Counted from the first letter of the stretch, positions 1-8,504 are shown. The stretch is DNA of 64,000 nucleotides from Maricaulis sp017643475 (GCF_047123815.1 NZ_CP138920.1:310001-374000); one strand, 5' to 3'. Notes: generated from the sequence alone by a model not told the origin. Program-made: numbers and translations.

Positions 1-2
1 GT

Positions 3-458
3 GATCACTGTGACGCCGCCGCCCGCGAAAAAGTCGGCGCGACCGCCTTCTGCTCATCCAATCTCCTGGCCCGTCGTGAACTGATGCTGGATGTGCCCTT
101 CGACACCGGATTTGTCGGCTGGGGCTGGGAAGATGTGGACTGGGCTGTCGCCGCCTCCCGCCAGCACAAGCTAGGACATATCGACAATCCTGCGCAGCAT
201 GACGGCCTGCAACCGGTCGAGGTCCTGCTCGACAAGTTCCGCGCAGGCGCAACAAACTATGCCCGCATGCTGGAGAAACACCCGGACCTGAGAAACCTGC
301 CGGGAGCCAAGGCCGCGCGGGCGATCCGACGTGTGCCGTTCAGCCGCTCACTGCGTCCGGTCTGGGCCAATCTGGCTCGCAATCACCAAGCGCCCATGCG
401 GCTGCGCACACTCGGTCTTAAACTGTGGCGTGCGAGTTGGACGGCGGAGGTCATCTGA
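3..458 (+). CDS. Glycosyltransferase family 2, C-terminal part (truncated by window edge; HfsG-like candidate)
   Basis: The reading frame is open from the first bases of the window, so the N-terminal nucleotide-sugar-binding half is missing. The visible part contains GWGWEDVDW, the signature of the C-terminal acceptor-side segment of GT2/Glyco_transf_7C enzymes, followed by an Arg-rich helical tail. Such enzymes transfer a sugar from a nucleotide donor to a growing polysaccharide on the inner face of the cytoplasmic membrane. Its stop overlaps the start of the deacetylase gene by one base, so the two are probably co-transcribed. In Caulobacter the glycosyltransferase directly before the deacetylase hfsH is hfsG. 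The identity as HfsG rests on this gene order and not on a comparison of the missing half. Confidence 0.75.
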   Translation, partial: DHCDAAAREKVGATAFCSSNLLARRELMLDVPFDTGFVGWGWEDVDWAVAASRQHKLGHIDNPAQHDGLQPVEVLLDKFRAGATNYARMLEKHPDLRNLPGAKAARAIRRVPFSRSLRPVWANLARNHQAPMRLRTLGLKLWRASWTAEVI

Positions 459-1225
459 TGAACTCACCCTATGTTCCCGGCGGCTGGCAGTCGCGTTTCA
501 CGCGACAGATCTCGCGCTTTCTGGCGCGCGATGAAATCGAGCTCGATCTCGATCACGCCATCGTCTCTGTCAGCTTTGATGATTTCCCGAAATCCGCCGT
601 GACGGCGGGCGCTGAGGCGCTGGAAGCTCGCGGCTGGACCGGGACGTATTACGCCTCTGCCGGCTATGTCGGGCAGACAACGCATCACGGCGAGATGTTT
701 GATGCCGACGACCTGCACCGGCTGGAATCCGCCGGGCATGAGATCGCCTGTCACACCTGGGAACATCTGGACTGCGCCAAGTCGAGCCCGGAAGAGGTCA
801 TCACCAGCCTGGAGCACAATGAACGCGCCCTGCGCGAACTGGGGCTAAAACAACCGCTGAGCTCCTTTGCCTATCCCTATGGCGAGACTGCACCGGGCAT
901 CAAGACGGCACTGGCCTCGCGTTTCCAGACCCTGCGTGGTGTACGCCCGGGTGTCATGCGTGGCCGCGCGGATCGCAATCTTCTTCCCGCTGTCGGCATT
1001 GATGGTGGCGAAGCCGGTATCCAGCGTGCGGTGGACGCCGCTGAAGCCCTCGCCCAGCACCCTGGCTGGCTGGTGTTCTACGCCCATGATGTCCAGGCCA
1101 ATCCGACCGAATGGGGTTGTACGCCGGAGGATTTCGAACGCGTCCTGGACGCGATCGATCGCAGCGGCGCCCAGGTCCTCAACGTTCGGGACGCCTATGC
1201 AGCAATCACGAGGAGCGCGGCATGA
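458..1225 (+). CDS. hfsH: Polysaccharide deacetylase (HfsH-like)
   Basis: A 255-residue NodB-fold carbohydrate esterase. The three family motifs are visible: SFDDF near residue 40 (general base and metal Asp), HTWEH near residue 100 (two metal-binding His) and the substrate-groove motif FAYPYG near residue 140. It is expected to remove acetyl groups from N-acetyl sugars of an exported polysaccharide; in Caulobacter, HfsH deacetylates holdfast GlcNAc units and affects adhesiveness. The ATG at 458 overlaps the previous stop and is preceded by GGAGG, so it is preferred over a longer reading from 425 that lies inside the upstream gene. No signal peptide is seen, which fits cytoplasmic action. The stop overlaps the start of the next glycosyltransferase. 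Confidence 0.82.
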   Translation: MNSPYVPGGWQSRFTRQISRFLARDEIELDLDHAIVSVSFDDFPKSAVTAGAEALEARGWTGTYYASAGYVGQTTHHGEMFDADDLHRLESAGHEIACHTWEHLDCAKSSPEEVITSLEHNERALRELGLKQPLSSFAYPYGETAPGIKTALASRFQTLRGVRPGVMRGRADRNLLPAVGIDGGEAGIQRAVDAAEALAQHPGWLVFYAHDVQANPTEWGCTPEDFERVLDAIDRSGAQVLNVRDAYAAITRSAA

Positions 1226-2127
1226 GCACGGCGATCATTATCCCGACCTTTCGACGCCCGGACGGCTTGATGGCCGCACTGGAAAGCGCTCTCGCCCAGT
1301 CACGCCCGGCAGACGAGATCATTGTCGTCGACAACTCGCCGGAAGGCGGAGCCCGCGAGGCTATCGAGGCACTCGGCGCCGCGACTGTCCGTTATGTGCA
1401 CGAGGCCGAGCCGGGTGTCGCCAATGCCCGCAACACGGCACTGGCGGCTACGGATTGCCGGTACATTGCGTTTCTGGACGATGATGAAATCGCACAGCCC
1501 AACTGGCTGGAGGCGCTCAAGGTCACTGCGGAACGACTGGACGCGCAGGTCGTGTTCGGCCCCCTTCAGGCCCAGGCACCCAGAGCCAGCGGCCTCCGCC
1601 TGCACCTGCTCAACCGGCTGTACTCCCGCGAAGGCGCTGCGAGCGATGAACTTCTCGGCAAACCCTTTGGCTGCGGCAATTCCCTTGTGGACCGGGCGGC
1701 CTTCGACCTTCCCCAGACGCCCTTTCCGCGTCATCTCAACGAGACCGGGGGCGAAGACGACATGTTTTTTGCCATGCTCGAACAACAAGGCGCGCGTTTC
1801 GCCTGGTCTGCAGGCGCGGGCGCGATCGAATGCGTGGATCCCTCGCGGGCCAACTGGCGCTACCTGCTTTCGCGCAGCTTTTCATTCGGACAGGGGCCGA
1901 GCCAGCATTGTGCGAACAAGGCCCGGCCGGATTGGGCTGGCGTCGCGAAATGGATGCTTGTCGGGCTGGCGCAGTTCGCCATCTTTGCGCCACTCGCCGT
2001 AGTGACCAGCCTGTTCAGCCCGCGCCTGTCTGCCGGCTTTATCGACAAATCCGCCCAGGCCGCGGGCAAAATCTTCTGGCAGGACCGGTTTGCGCCGCGC
2101 TTTTACGGCAGCTCCGCCCTGGGCTAG
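1222..2127 (+). CDS. Glycosyltransferase family 2, membrane-anchored (holdfast/EPS locus)
   Basis: A 301-residue GT-A enzyme. It starts with the typical IIPTFRRPDG donor-binding strand, has an acidic DDDE cluster near residue 90 that serves as the metal/nucleotide-sugar motif, and ends with a hydrophobic segment around residues 245-270 that should anchor it to the inner membrane. The start at 1222 overlaps the deacetylase stop (ATGA) and follows an AGGAGCG ribosome site. It forms a three-gene operon with the two genes before it and converges on the polymerase gene with a 4-bp overlap. In relatives with larger holdfast clusters a glycosyltransferase called HfsL occupies a similar place, but the family is too broad to name the gene from sequence alone. 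Confidence 0.8.
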   Translation: MSTAIIIPTFRRPDGLMAALESALAQSRPADEIIVVDNSPEGGAREAIEALGAATVRYVHEAEPGVANARNTALAATDCRYIAFLDDDEIAQPNWLEALKVTAERLDAQVVFGPLQAQAPRASGLRLHLLNRLYSREGAASDELLGKPFGCGNSLVDRAAFDLPQTPFPRHLNETGGEDDMFFAMLEQQGARFAWSAGAGAIECVDPSRANWRYLLSRSFSFGQGPSQHCANKARPDWAGVAKWMLVGLAQFAIFAPLAVVTSLFSPRLSAGFIDKSAQAAGKIFWQDRFAPRFYGSSALG

Positions 2128-3386
2128 CGGGCCCGCCGGTCTGCCAGCTTGGCGGCCACAAAGACGAACAGCGTCCAGCTCAGCGCGTTCTGCTGCAGGA
2201 AATTGCTCTCGGAAATACTCACGAGGCCCAGCATCGCGATCCACGGCAGGGCGAAATAGACTTCCTGCCCGTGAAACAGGCGTGACAGGCCCCGTCCCAG
2301 CGCGCGGAAATACACCATCGCCAACAGGACCACGCCTGGCAGACCGATCGCTAGGGCGGTTTCCAGCCAGCCATTATGCGCCGTGGGCACGTCCCAGGCT
2401 GTTTCCTGGTGAACCCAGAACACCGGCCCGCTCTCGGCCACCCAGTAGGCGCGATAGCCATACCCCGTCCATGGTGCGGCGCGGATCTGGTCGACCAGCA
2501 CGACCCAGATATCTGTCCGGCCCGTCAGAGTGGCATCCCGGCCGAGCAGTTCCAGCGCCTCGATCGGTGCGATCAGGAGCGCCATGCCGGCCAGTACCGC
2601 ACCAGTCAGTGACAAACACAGCGTCATGGCCGCAAATCCGAACCCCTGGCGGCACAGGCCAATACCGGCAATCCCGCCCACGCCCAGTAGCCAGGCCAGC
2701 AACGCTGTCTTGGATGTCGAGAGCAGGACGAGCGCCGTGCACAAGACGGCCATGAACCGCCACAACCAGCGACGTTCCGGATTGATCTGGGCAGCGGCAA
2801 ATCCGCTGACCGAGCCCCAGGCCATCATGGCGCCCAGCGAGTTTTTCTCCCACCAGATACCCTTCCAGGCCCCGACATGCACGGCGTGATCGACGCCGAT
2901 AGAGGGAACCGCCAGGGCAAATATGACGCTGAGTATCGCCAGGATGAAAAAGCTCGTCGCGATGATCAGAATGGCGTCACGCCAGCTCCAGCGCGCCGCG
3001 AACCAGAAGCCGAAGAGGCTGGTCATGATCAGGGCGAAGGAACGCCTGAGCGTCACGTCCGGTGCCAGCGACCAGAGCACAGAGACCATGGTCAGCATGA
3101 CCAGCCCGACCAGGAGGGGGCTGGATGCGATGACGCGGAAGGTCGCGCCCGGGCGTGCGGCAATCATCACCAGCGTCACGGCATAAAACGGCAGCCACAT
3201 CAGGCGCAGGAGGGCAGAGCCTTCCGGATCGGCGGAATCGGCAAAAACCGGCCCGATCAACCCCTGAGAGAACATGAAGATGAACAGGATGCACAGACCG
3301 GCTTCCGCCGCGCGGGCAAAGCCGATCGCGGGAGCATCAGTGAAACGCTGGAGAAAGGGTGGATGTTCGATCGCAACCCGGCTCAT
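2124..3386 (-). CDS. hfsC: O-antigen ligase/Wzy-type polysaccharide polymerase (HfsC-like)
   Basis: A 420-residue integral membrane protein with about ten hydrophobic segments and one long periplasmic loop in the C-terminal half, the layout of the Wzy_C/O-antigen ligase family. Arg-containing stretches such as LTGRTDIW and the following GYGYRAYW fall in the conserved loop of these polymerases. The likely role is to link undecaprenyl-bound repeat units into a chain on the periplasmic face. It overlaps the downstream stop of the convergent glycosyltransferase and sits 4 bp into hfsB, whose product should regulate export. In Caulobacter the equivalent gene in the hfsCBA block is hfsC. Sequence conservation is low in this family, so the symbol is given from domain plus synteny. 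Confidence 0.75.
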   Translation of the reverse strand: MSRVAIEHPPFLQRFTDAPAIGFARAAEAGLCILFIFMFSQGLIGPVFADSADPEGSALLRLMWLPFYAVTLVMIAARPGATFRVIASSPLLVGLVMLTMVSVLWSLAPDVTLRRSFALIMTSLFGFWFAARWSWRDAILIIATSFFILAILSVIFALAVPSIGVDHAVHVGAWKGIWWEKNSLGAMMAWGSVSGFAAAQINPERRWLWRFMAVLCTALVLLSTSKTALLAWLLGVGGIAGIGLCRQGFGFAAMTLCLSLTGAVLAGMALLIAPIEALELLGRDATLTGRTDIWVVLVDQIRAAPWTGYGYRAYWVAESGPVFWVHQETAWDVPTAHNGWLETALAIGLPGVVLLAMVYFRALGRGLSRLFHGQEVYFALPWIAMLGLVSISESNFLQQNALSWTLFVFVAAKLADRRAR

Positions 3387-4003
3387 GCAGCGCTCCGATA
3401 GGCTCCTGCCCGGTTGACGACGACACCGGCGACAACGCCGCCCGCCGCCTCGATGGCGTCACGGCGGGCGTGCAGGCCATCAAAATTGTCCGCACGCGCA
3501 TCCACGACAAGGATGACCCCGTCCATGTCTGCGACCAGGTTCATGGGCGCGCGGGACTGGCCCGGTGCGTCGATAACAGCAAGATCGATGGACTGGCGCA
3601 CAGCGGACCAATAATCCGGCGCTCCCCGCAGGGCCGCCTGCAGTCGGGTCCCGTCACGGCGTTCCACCTTGGACACGACCAGCTTGTCGACCGAGGATGG
3701 CCGCCCCACCAGTCGCGCATTGCCATCCAGCACCCAGGGGGTCTCACGGCCCAGCGAAAGGTCGAACACGTCCGCTCTGACCCGGCAGGCTTCGGCTTGC
3801 GCATTCGCCTTGAAGTCCAGGTCAAACAGCCAGACGCCGCGCGTGGATCGCACGGCGCTAAGGCGCGAAATTTCTCGGGCCACAGTCGAGGCCCCGGCCC
3901 CGCGGCTGGTTCCCATGACCATCAATACACGCCCCAGACCGGAAGGCCGGCTGATGGGCTCAAGCTGATCAATCAGCGCACTCATGTCGGACGACAGGTT
4001 CAC
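3383..4003 (-). CDS. hfsB: Truncated CpsD/BY-kinase-like ATPase (HfsB-like)
   Basis: A 206-residue P-loop protein resembling the cytoplasmic half of bacterial tyrosine autokinases that control polysaccharide chain length. The Walker A region reads GTSRGAGASTVARE (residues 32-45), a deviant form that lacks the usual GK[ST] lysine pair. A Walker A-prime LFDLDF follows near residue 75, and a VIDAPG Walker B strand lies near residue 145. The C-terminus carries a single Tyr and no tyrosine cluster, so classical autophosphorylation looks unlikely. It overlaps the polymerase gene and follows the chain-length gene hfsA by 65 bp. HfsB of Caulobacter is likewise a small ATPase-like partner of HfsA. The Lys loss makes a non-hydrolysing regulatory role possible. 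Confidence 0.72.
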   Translation of the reverse strand: MNLSSDMSALIDQLEPISRPSGLGRVLMVMGTSRGAGASTVAREISRLSAVRSTRGVWLFDLDFKANAQAEACRVRADVFDLSLGRETPWVLDGNARLVGRPSSVDKLVVSKVERRDGTRLQAALRGAPDYWSAVRQSIDLAVIDAPGQSRAPMNLVADMDGVILVVDARADNFDGLHARRDAIEAAGGVVAGVVVNRAGAYRSAA

Positions 4004-4068
4004 GACCGCTACTCACCTGGAGAATCGTTTCAGATTCCAATCTGCCTCTGGCGTGGTTAACGCGGCGC

Positions 4069-5634
4069 TTACGCGGAGCGGTCCGGGATGCGCGCGAGCA
4101 CCGGCAATCCCACCAGCGCCTCACCGAGCGGGTCCGGGCGTGCTGGGGCCCCGACCGGCTGTACGGGCTGAGGCTCGCGGTAGCGCGGCGCCGCGGCCTG
4201 GTTCACCGCCTGCGTCGGCGCGTGTCGCTGGGCGGGACGCCGGGCTGCGATATAGGCCCGCCAATATCCCTTGATCAGGCCGAGGAAGACCGCCACGCCG
4301 GCGGCAAAGACAAAGGCGGCCATCAGGGCGAGCTTCTTCATGGACGAGCCACGCAGTGGCGGTGTCGCACGATCAAATACCCGCACCGCATCAGCAGCAC
4401 CCGGGCCGAGCGAACGGCGAGCGGCGGCAACAGCTTCCTGCGCGGCAAAACCAGCAGCGGTTTCCTCGGCAGCGGTGACGTCCTGAGCAAGGCGTGTGTA
4501 TTCCGGTTCCAGGCCGCGCAGGCGGCTGACATCGCCCTGGGCTTCGCCCAGCTGGCGCTCAAAGACAGCAACCCGATTGGCTTCCTGGTTGGCATTGGCG
4601 CGGCGGGTAGCCAGTTCAGTTTCCAGCGCCTGGCGCACCGGGTTCACGCCCGTTCGACGCTGGCCCAGACCTTCCGCACCACCGGCATCCAACAGACTTT
4701 GAATGGCAGAGATCTCGCGTTCAATGGCTACAACCGGCGGCGCGCCGGGCTGGTAACGCGACAGCAATTGCTCGCGCTCGACACGGCGGTCCAGCAACAG
4801 GGTGGACGCGCCGTTTTCAACATAAAGCTCGATATTGGCCGGGATATTGTTGAGGCGGTTTTCCAGTGCCTGCGCCCCTGCCCGCGCCGCATCCCGATCC
4901 GCAGACGCCGTGCGCACCCGGTCCTGCAGGGTGGTGACGCTGGTTTCAGCCGCGCTCTTGTCAGAGACAAAATTGGCCAGCGAATGGGTGGACAGGAAAG
5001 CGTCGAGCGCGCTCTGCGCCTCGGCCACAGCCTGGTCGGCCTGTTGGCGGCGTTCGGTGACGGTCTCGATACCGGCCTCGACCAGGATTTCCTGGCGGTA
5101 GGCCAGATAGGAATCCACGACCGCGTTGAGGATCAGCGCCGCCTGGTCCGCATTGCCGGCCTCGTAACTGGCGACCAGCGCAGAGGAATACGGCTCGCGT
5201 GAAATCGTCAGGCTGGAACCGAGCGCACGAAGTGCCGCACCATCGGCATTGCCGGAGACCGGTTCGCCCAGAATGGTTTCAGGGCCCAGAGCCGCCAGGG
5301 TCTGGCGCCGCACAGCACCGGAACCGAGCAATTCGCTTTCCGACTGCATGATCTGGTCGAGCATGAAAGCTCCGCCCGCACCGGCGGCCGCCGGGGTCGG
5401 ATCATTTTCCAGCAGGACGAGGAGCCGCGACTGCGCTTCGAAACTCGGCTTGATCAGGGTCAGCGAGGCGGCCACACCAATGGCGAAAAGCACTGCAAAA
5501 ACAACGACAATGAAGCCACGCTCGGACCAGGCGAGTGCAATGATATCGAACAGGTCGAGGCCGTCACTGCGGGCACTGCCACGCAATGGCTCATCCCCGC
5601 CGCGAGGGGCGTTGGAATAAGGGTCTCGACTCAT
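4069..5634 (-). CDS. hfsA: Chain-length determinant/GumC-type inner-membrane protein (HfsA-like)
   Basis: A 521-residue polysaccharide co-polymerase. It has a Wzz-type N-terminal segment, a membrane span at about 41-61, a long periplasmic coiled coil rich in Gln, Ala and Glu (about 170-400), and a second membrane span at about 430-455 followed by a Pro/Arg-rich cytosolic tail. No kinase domain follows the second span; that half is encoded separately as hfsB, which is the split architecture of GumC/HfsA systems. It should bridge the inner-membrane polymerase and the outer-membrane exporter HfsD, which is divergently transcribed 88 bp away. The start at 5634 is the first ATG of the reading frame, and the first residues are hydrophilic, as expected before the first membrane span. 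Confidence 0.82.
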   Translation of the reverse strand: MSRDPYSNAPRGGDEPLRGSARSDGLDLFDIIALAWSERGFIVVVFAVLFAIGVAASLTLIKPSFEAQSRLLVLLENDPTPAAAGAGGAFMLDQIMQSESELLGSGAVRRQTLAALGPETILGEPVSGNADGAALRALGSSLTISREPYSSALVASYEAGNADQAALILNAVVDSYLAYRQEILVEAGIETVTERRQQADQAVAEAQSALDAFLSTHSLANFVSDKSAAETSVTTLQDRVRTASADRDAARAGAQALENRLNNIPANIELYVENGASTLLLDRRVEREQLLSRYQPGAPPVVAIEREISAIQSLLDAGGAEGLGQRRTGVNPVRQALETELATRRANANQEANRVAVFERQLGEAQGDVSRLRGLEPEYTRLAQDVTAAEETAAGFAAQEAVAAARRSLGPGAADAVRVFDRATPPLRGSSMKKLALMAAFVFAAGVAVFLGLIKGYWRAYIAARRPAQRHAPTQAVNQAAAPRYREPQPVQPVGAPARPDPLGEALVGLPVLARIPDRSA

Positions 5635-5722
5635 ATGCTTATAAAGCGTCTCAGCCGCTTAATTTTTTCTTATCCAAAACAGGTGGAAATGGACGCAAGT
5701 TCAGTGGATCCGAGGATATTCT
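5635..5722. promoter_or_regulatory. Divergent hfsA/hfsD control region
   Basis: This 88-bp AT-rich gap (run cttaattttttcttatcc) separates the divergently transcribed chain-length and exporter genes and must hold both promoters. I cannot point to a certain -35/-10 pair. GAGGATATTCT just before the hfsD ATG supplies its ribosome-binding site. Confidence 0.5.
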
Positions 5723-6454
5723 ATGCGTGCCTCTCGTTTCGGCCTCGCAATTGCCGTTTCAATCGGCCTGGCAGCCTGCGCCAGCTCGGGTTCACTCGCC
5801 CCCCAAACGGACCCGGCCTGGTCAGGCCGCCAGTTCGCGAGCTGGCAGGAGACCGATCCCGCCTATCGCTTTTTCCCCGGTGACAGCATTGACGTGGTTG
5901 TGCATTCCGCATCCGAGCTGAACCGCACCGTTGCCATCGGGCCGGACGGGCGTGTGCCCCTGCCCCTGATCGGCAATGTCATGGTGGCCAATCGCACCGA
6001 TTTCGAGATCGCCAATGTGATCGCCGACGCCTATGCGCAAAACGTGCTGGTCAATCCGATCGTGGAAGTGCGCCGCGCGGCCCTCGGCCCGCAAAACATC
6101 ATTGTCGGCGGAGAGGTCAACACCCCCGGCCTGGTCGAGATGACCGGCCCGGTCGGCGCGCTTGAAGCCGTCATGCGGGCCGGCGGTTTCCGCAACACGG
6201 CCGCGCGCGGCGATGTCGTCGTCCTGCGCCGCCAGCCCGGCGGCGCGCTGATGATGCGCACCGTCAATCTCCACGACGCCCTGGACGGCCGACCGGGCGC
6301 TGACCGCGTCCAGCTGCGCCGCCACGACATCATTTTCGTGCCCCGCTCCACCGTGGCCGAAATCAATGTTTTTGTTGAACAATATGTGTCGGGAATTTTG
6401 CCGCTCGACCAGGCGTTTTCCTACGCGATTGCGGACGCGATTACGAATAATTGA
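5723..6454 (+). CDS. hfsD: Wza/GumB-type outer-membrane polysaccharide export lipoprotein (HfsD-like)
   Basis: A 243-residue protein with a lipoprotein signal peptide and lipobox LAAC (cleavage before Cys19). Next comes a Poly_export domain starting at YRFFPGDSIDV, with the conserved IGPDGRVPLPLIG stretch, and then a SLBB-like beta-grasp repeat beginning at IIVGGEVNTPG. Proteins of this family form the octameric outer-membrane channel for capsule, EPS or holdfast. The C-terminus ends in an amphipathic helix, as in Wza-type proteins. It is divergent from hfsA and closes the cluster; no other polysaccharide gene follows. Length and motif order match HfsD/GumB, which are shorter than E. coli Wza. 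Confidence 0.85.
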   Translation: MRASRFGLAIAVSIGLAACASSGSLAPQTDPAWSGRQFASWQETDPAYRFFPGDSIDVVVHSASELNRTVAIGPDGRVPLPLIGNVMVANRTDFEIANVIADAYAQNVLVNPIVEVRRAALGPQNIIVGGEVNTPGLVEMTGPVGALEAVMRAGGFRNTAARGDVVVLRRQPGGALMMRTVNLHDALDGRPGADRVQLRRHDIIFVPRSTVAEINVFVEQYVSGILPLDQAFSYAIADAITNN

Positions 6455-6500
6455 TGGGTTTAGTTTGGGCTTTTGGATAGCCGGGTGATAGTCCCGTTAC

Positions 6501-7280
6501 CTAACACTCTATTCCGGTCTCCCAAGGCCAAGCGTGTGGGCTATCCACGTCGATATCGATACTAGATAGAATGGCGCTTAATCTAAGATCTACATCGACT
6601 TGATTTGCCGCAGAGCTCGTACCAAGGCTGACTCCTGGGTATTGCGCGGACGAGCTTTTCCGTTTCGACCAATTGAGTTCAGCGAACCTGATCAAGTCAA
6701 CACGTTCTGATTGGGGTTTGGTCCCATCTAGTATTGCGAAGTAGGTGTTATACGACCGAGCAACTTCGCTACCCTCTGCGAGCAAACCCCTCAGCCGGTC
6801 CGGCTCATCGCAGATCCGACCTTCACCAAGCAGTCTGCAAATCAATACGCTATCAACAAAATCCCAATGAATGGGTGTCTCGGTGCGAAGCAGTTCTGTG
6901 GGAATGCTCGCATATTCCTTCGCTGCGATAAGCAAAAAGTGCGATTCATTCACCACCTCGCCCTGCGGTTTTCTTCCCCCGGGAAGGTCAGACAAGTTCA
7001 GGCCAATGCGTTGCGCCTCAGTTATCGCCTCAAGCGCGTCCTGATAACCGCCGTTCACTCTCCAGTTGGCGACTAACAGCTGGAGCCAGGCCGCCAGCTC
7101 GTCCTCCAACATCAAAATCTGCTGAGAAACATCGCCACGACCACGCGCGGCAGCCTGCGCAGCGCGAGCGAGTGAAATTTCATTGGGCAGCCGTTCAAGT
7201 CGGCGATTTCGAAGTTCATCCGGACTGATAGGCTTTACGTGCGATTTCGCTTTCGACCGTTTTGTTCCCCAGTTGAACAT
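6501..7280 (-). CDS. Hypothetical protein, AT-richer than neighbours
   Basis: I do not recognise this 259-residue protein. It has no signal peptide or membrane span. The N-terminus is basic (FNWGTKRSKAKSH), and the remainder is a soluble alpha-helical protein with a segment around residues 45-85 rich in Ala/Gln/Glu that could pair as a coiled coil. The ATG at 7280 is chosen because GGGAATGGA lies directly upstream; a GTG at 7319 would add 13 residues without a clear ribosome site. By eye the codons use far more A and T in third positions than the flanking holdfast genes, which suggests later acquisition. A small membrane-protein gene with similar composition lies 81 bp upstream on the same strand and may be its partner. 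Confidence 0.6.
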   Translation of the reverse strand: MFNWGTKRSKAKSHVKPISPDELRNRRLERLPNEISLARAAQAAARGRGDVSQQILMLEDELAAWLQLLVANWRVNGGYQDALEAITEAQRIGLNLSDLPGGRKPQGEVVNESHFLLIAAKEYASIPTELLRTETPIHWDFVDSVLICRLLGEGRICDEPDRLRGLLAEGSEVARSYNTYFAILDGTKPQSERVDLIRFAELNWSKRKSSSAQYPGVSLGTSSAANQVDVDLRLSAILSSIDIDVDSPHAWPWETGIEC

Positions 7281-7361
7281 TCCATTCCCAACGAAATTTT
7301 GCCCAAAAACAAGGGACACACCAACTAGCGCATGCCCCGACAGCTACCCTCTTTCCCAGAG

Positions 7362-7622
7362 CTACTCTTCGACCTGATACCCGAAAGCACAGAACATAAG
7401 AAAATCAAGGAGGAAAATTGCACTCGCCAATCCAAACCCAATGACGACCAAAATCCAAACCTGAAGCAAAAGAGGAAAAACCGTCAGTGAGAGGATCGAA
7501 ACACCGCACATAGACACCCAGTTTGAAAGGAAACTGCGCCGCTTCTTAACGACCAATTGGTCGCCAACCTGGTGCTTGCCAGGCGAAGCGACATACAACG
7601 CGATCAAATCACTGGTTCTCAT
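7362..7622 (-). CDS. Small membrane protein, unknown
   Basis: An 86-residue protein whose second half is strongly hydrophobic, with two probable membrane spans (about residues 33-58 and 60-80), ending in a short acidic tail (QVEE). The first 30 residues are soluble and include a Gly/Val-rich loop. The start at 7622 has an AGGA ribosome site nine bases upstream; an in-frame start at 7646 is possible but lacks one. I find no family assignment. Its AT-leaning composition resembles the adjacent gene at 6501-7280, on the same strand, so both may have arrived together. Confidence 0.5.
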   Translation of the reverse strand: MRTSDLIALYVASPGKHQVGDQLVVKKRRSFLSNWVSMCGVSILSLTVFPLLLQVWILVVIGFGLASAIFLLDFLMFCAFGYQVEE

Positions 7623-8068
7623 CTGAATAGATCCTGTAGTGCACACCTGGAAAAAACAGGGACACCATCAAGTCCCCGTCCAGCTGCAATGACGCGGCGA
7701 ACTTCAAGCAGCCACAGAACACCAGAGCACACCTCTCAGCCCCAAGCCACTAGCTACAGCTGTATATCAATTTCTCACAATTTCCAGATCCGTCTCTCCA
7801 CCAAACGGCACATCCCTCGCCACCCTGGGCGCGGAACGGAGACTTTGCGGGCTCTGGTGACCCGTCAGGCAAGGCTGTCTGCTCGCGCGGACGAGAGACA
7901 AGAGCCTCTCCGCGGCATGACACCTGATCGCGACTTAAGCTGGTCACACACAGGTCGAAGAGACCTGCGCACACAGCTATCGCGGCATATTCCTGGTATT
8001 TTTCAGTGTCCGGGCCCGGCAGGCCTCCCCGACCTGCCGGATATTCGGACAGAGTGGTGTGATCCGCC
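7623..8068. other. 446-bp region without a convincing gene
   Basis: Open frames exist on both strands here, but none has a good ribosome site or protein-like composition. The only structure I see is the stem-loop at 8007-8051 just after the Sel1 gene. The region may be a degraded gene or simply spacer between the AT-richer pair and the Sel1 gene. Confidence 0.5.
8007..8051 (-). terminator. Nested stem-loop downstream of the Sel1 gene
   Basis: Outer arms TGTCCG/CGGACA (8007-8012, 8046-8051) enclose inner arms CCGGCAGG/CCTGCCGG (8016-8023, 8033-8040). The structure lies 18 bases past the minus-strand Sel1 stop. There is no T run after it, so it may act as a factor-assisted terminator or an mRNA 3'-end stabiliser rather than a classical intrinsic terminator. 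Confidence 0.4.
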
Positions 8069-8341
8069 CTAGTGGCGGGTCGAGAGCCACTCGCGCGCAG
8101 CCTTCTGCGCATTGGCGATGTCCATATTGGTCATCTGATCTGAAATTTCCTGGCGATAGTATTTCGCCGGCTCGGAACCCATCAGTGCGGCCAGATTGAA
8201 CCACTTGTGAGCTTCGATGTAATCGATCTCGCCACCTTGTCCCGTGGAATACAGAATTCCCAGCTTGCAGAGATCTTCGCCCGTCGGATCCGTGGAAACG
8301 GCTTCGTGGGCCTGTGCGGTTTCAACATCAGTGAACGCCAT
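8069..8341 (-). CDS. Small Sel1-like repeat protein
   Basis: A 90-residue soluble protein carrying one recognisable Sel1-like repeat: LGILYSTGQG followed by AHKWFNLAALMGS (about residues 28-56). The repeat consensus has A..W...AA..G in its second helix. Sel1 repeats are alpha/alpha scaffolds for protein-protein contacts. There is no signal peptide. The ATG at 8341 has a GGGGA ribosome site; a longer reading to 8404 would need a start without one. One repeat plus C-terminal helices is shorter than most Sel1 proteins, so it probably works as an adaptor. No operon partner is evident. Confidence 0.7.
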   Translation of the reverse strand: MAFTDVETAQAHEAVSTDPTGEDLCKLGILYSTGQGGEIDYIEAHKWFNLAALMGSEPAKYYRQEISDQMTNMDIANAQKAAREWLSTRH

Positions 8342-8504
8342 TGCGTCTTCCCCTGTACTACTCGGCAAACACGGCCCTTTTGGGTCCTCTGTTTGCGCCA
8401 CCATCCTGTCCGAATGCCCTTCGAACGAGTTGGACTTTGAGCAAAGAGAATTGCATTAAGGTTAAGAGGACAAAGAAATATTCCGCCTTAAACCTTTAAA
8501 TCCG

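Noticed and set aside
7557..8072. A 171-codon plus-strand gene in the gene-poor gap
   Set aside because: No ribosome site, Ser/Arg/Thr-rich composition without hydrophobic core, and it runs over the stem-loop at 8007-8051.
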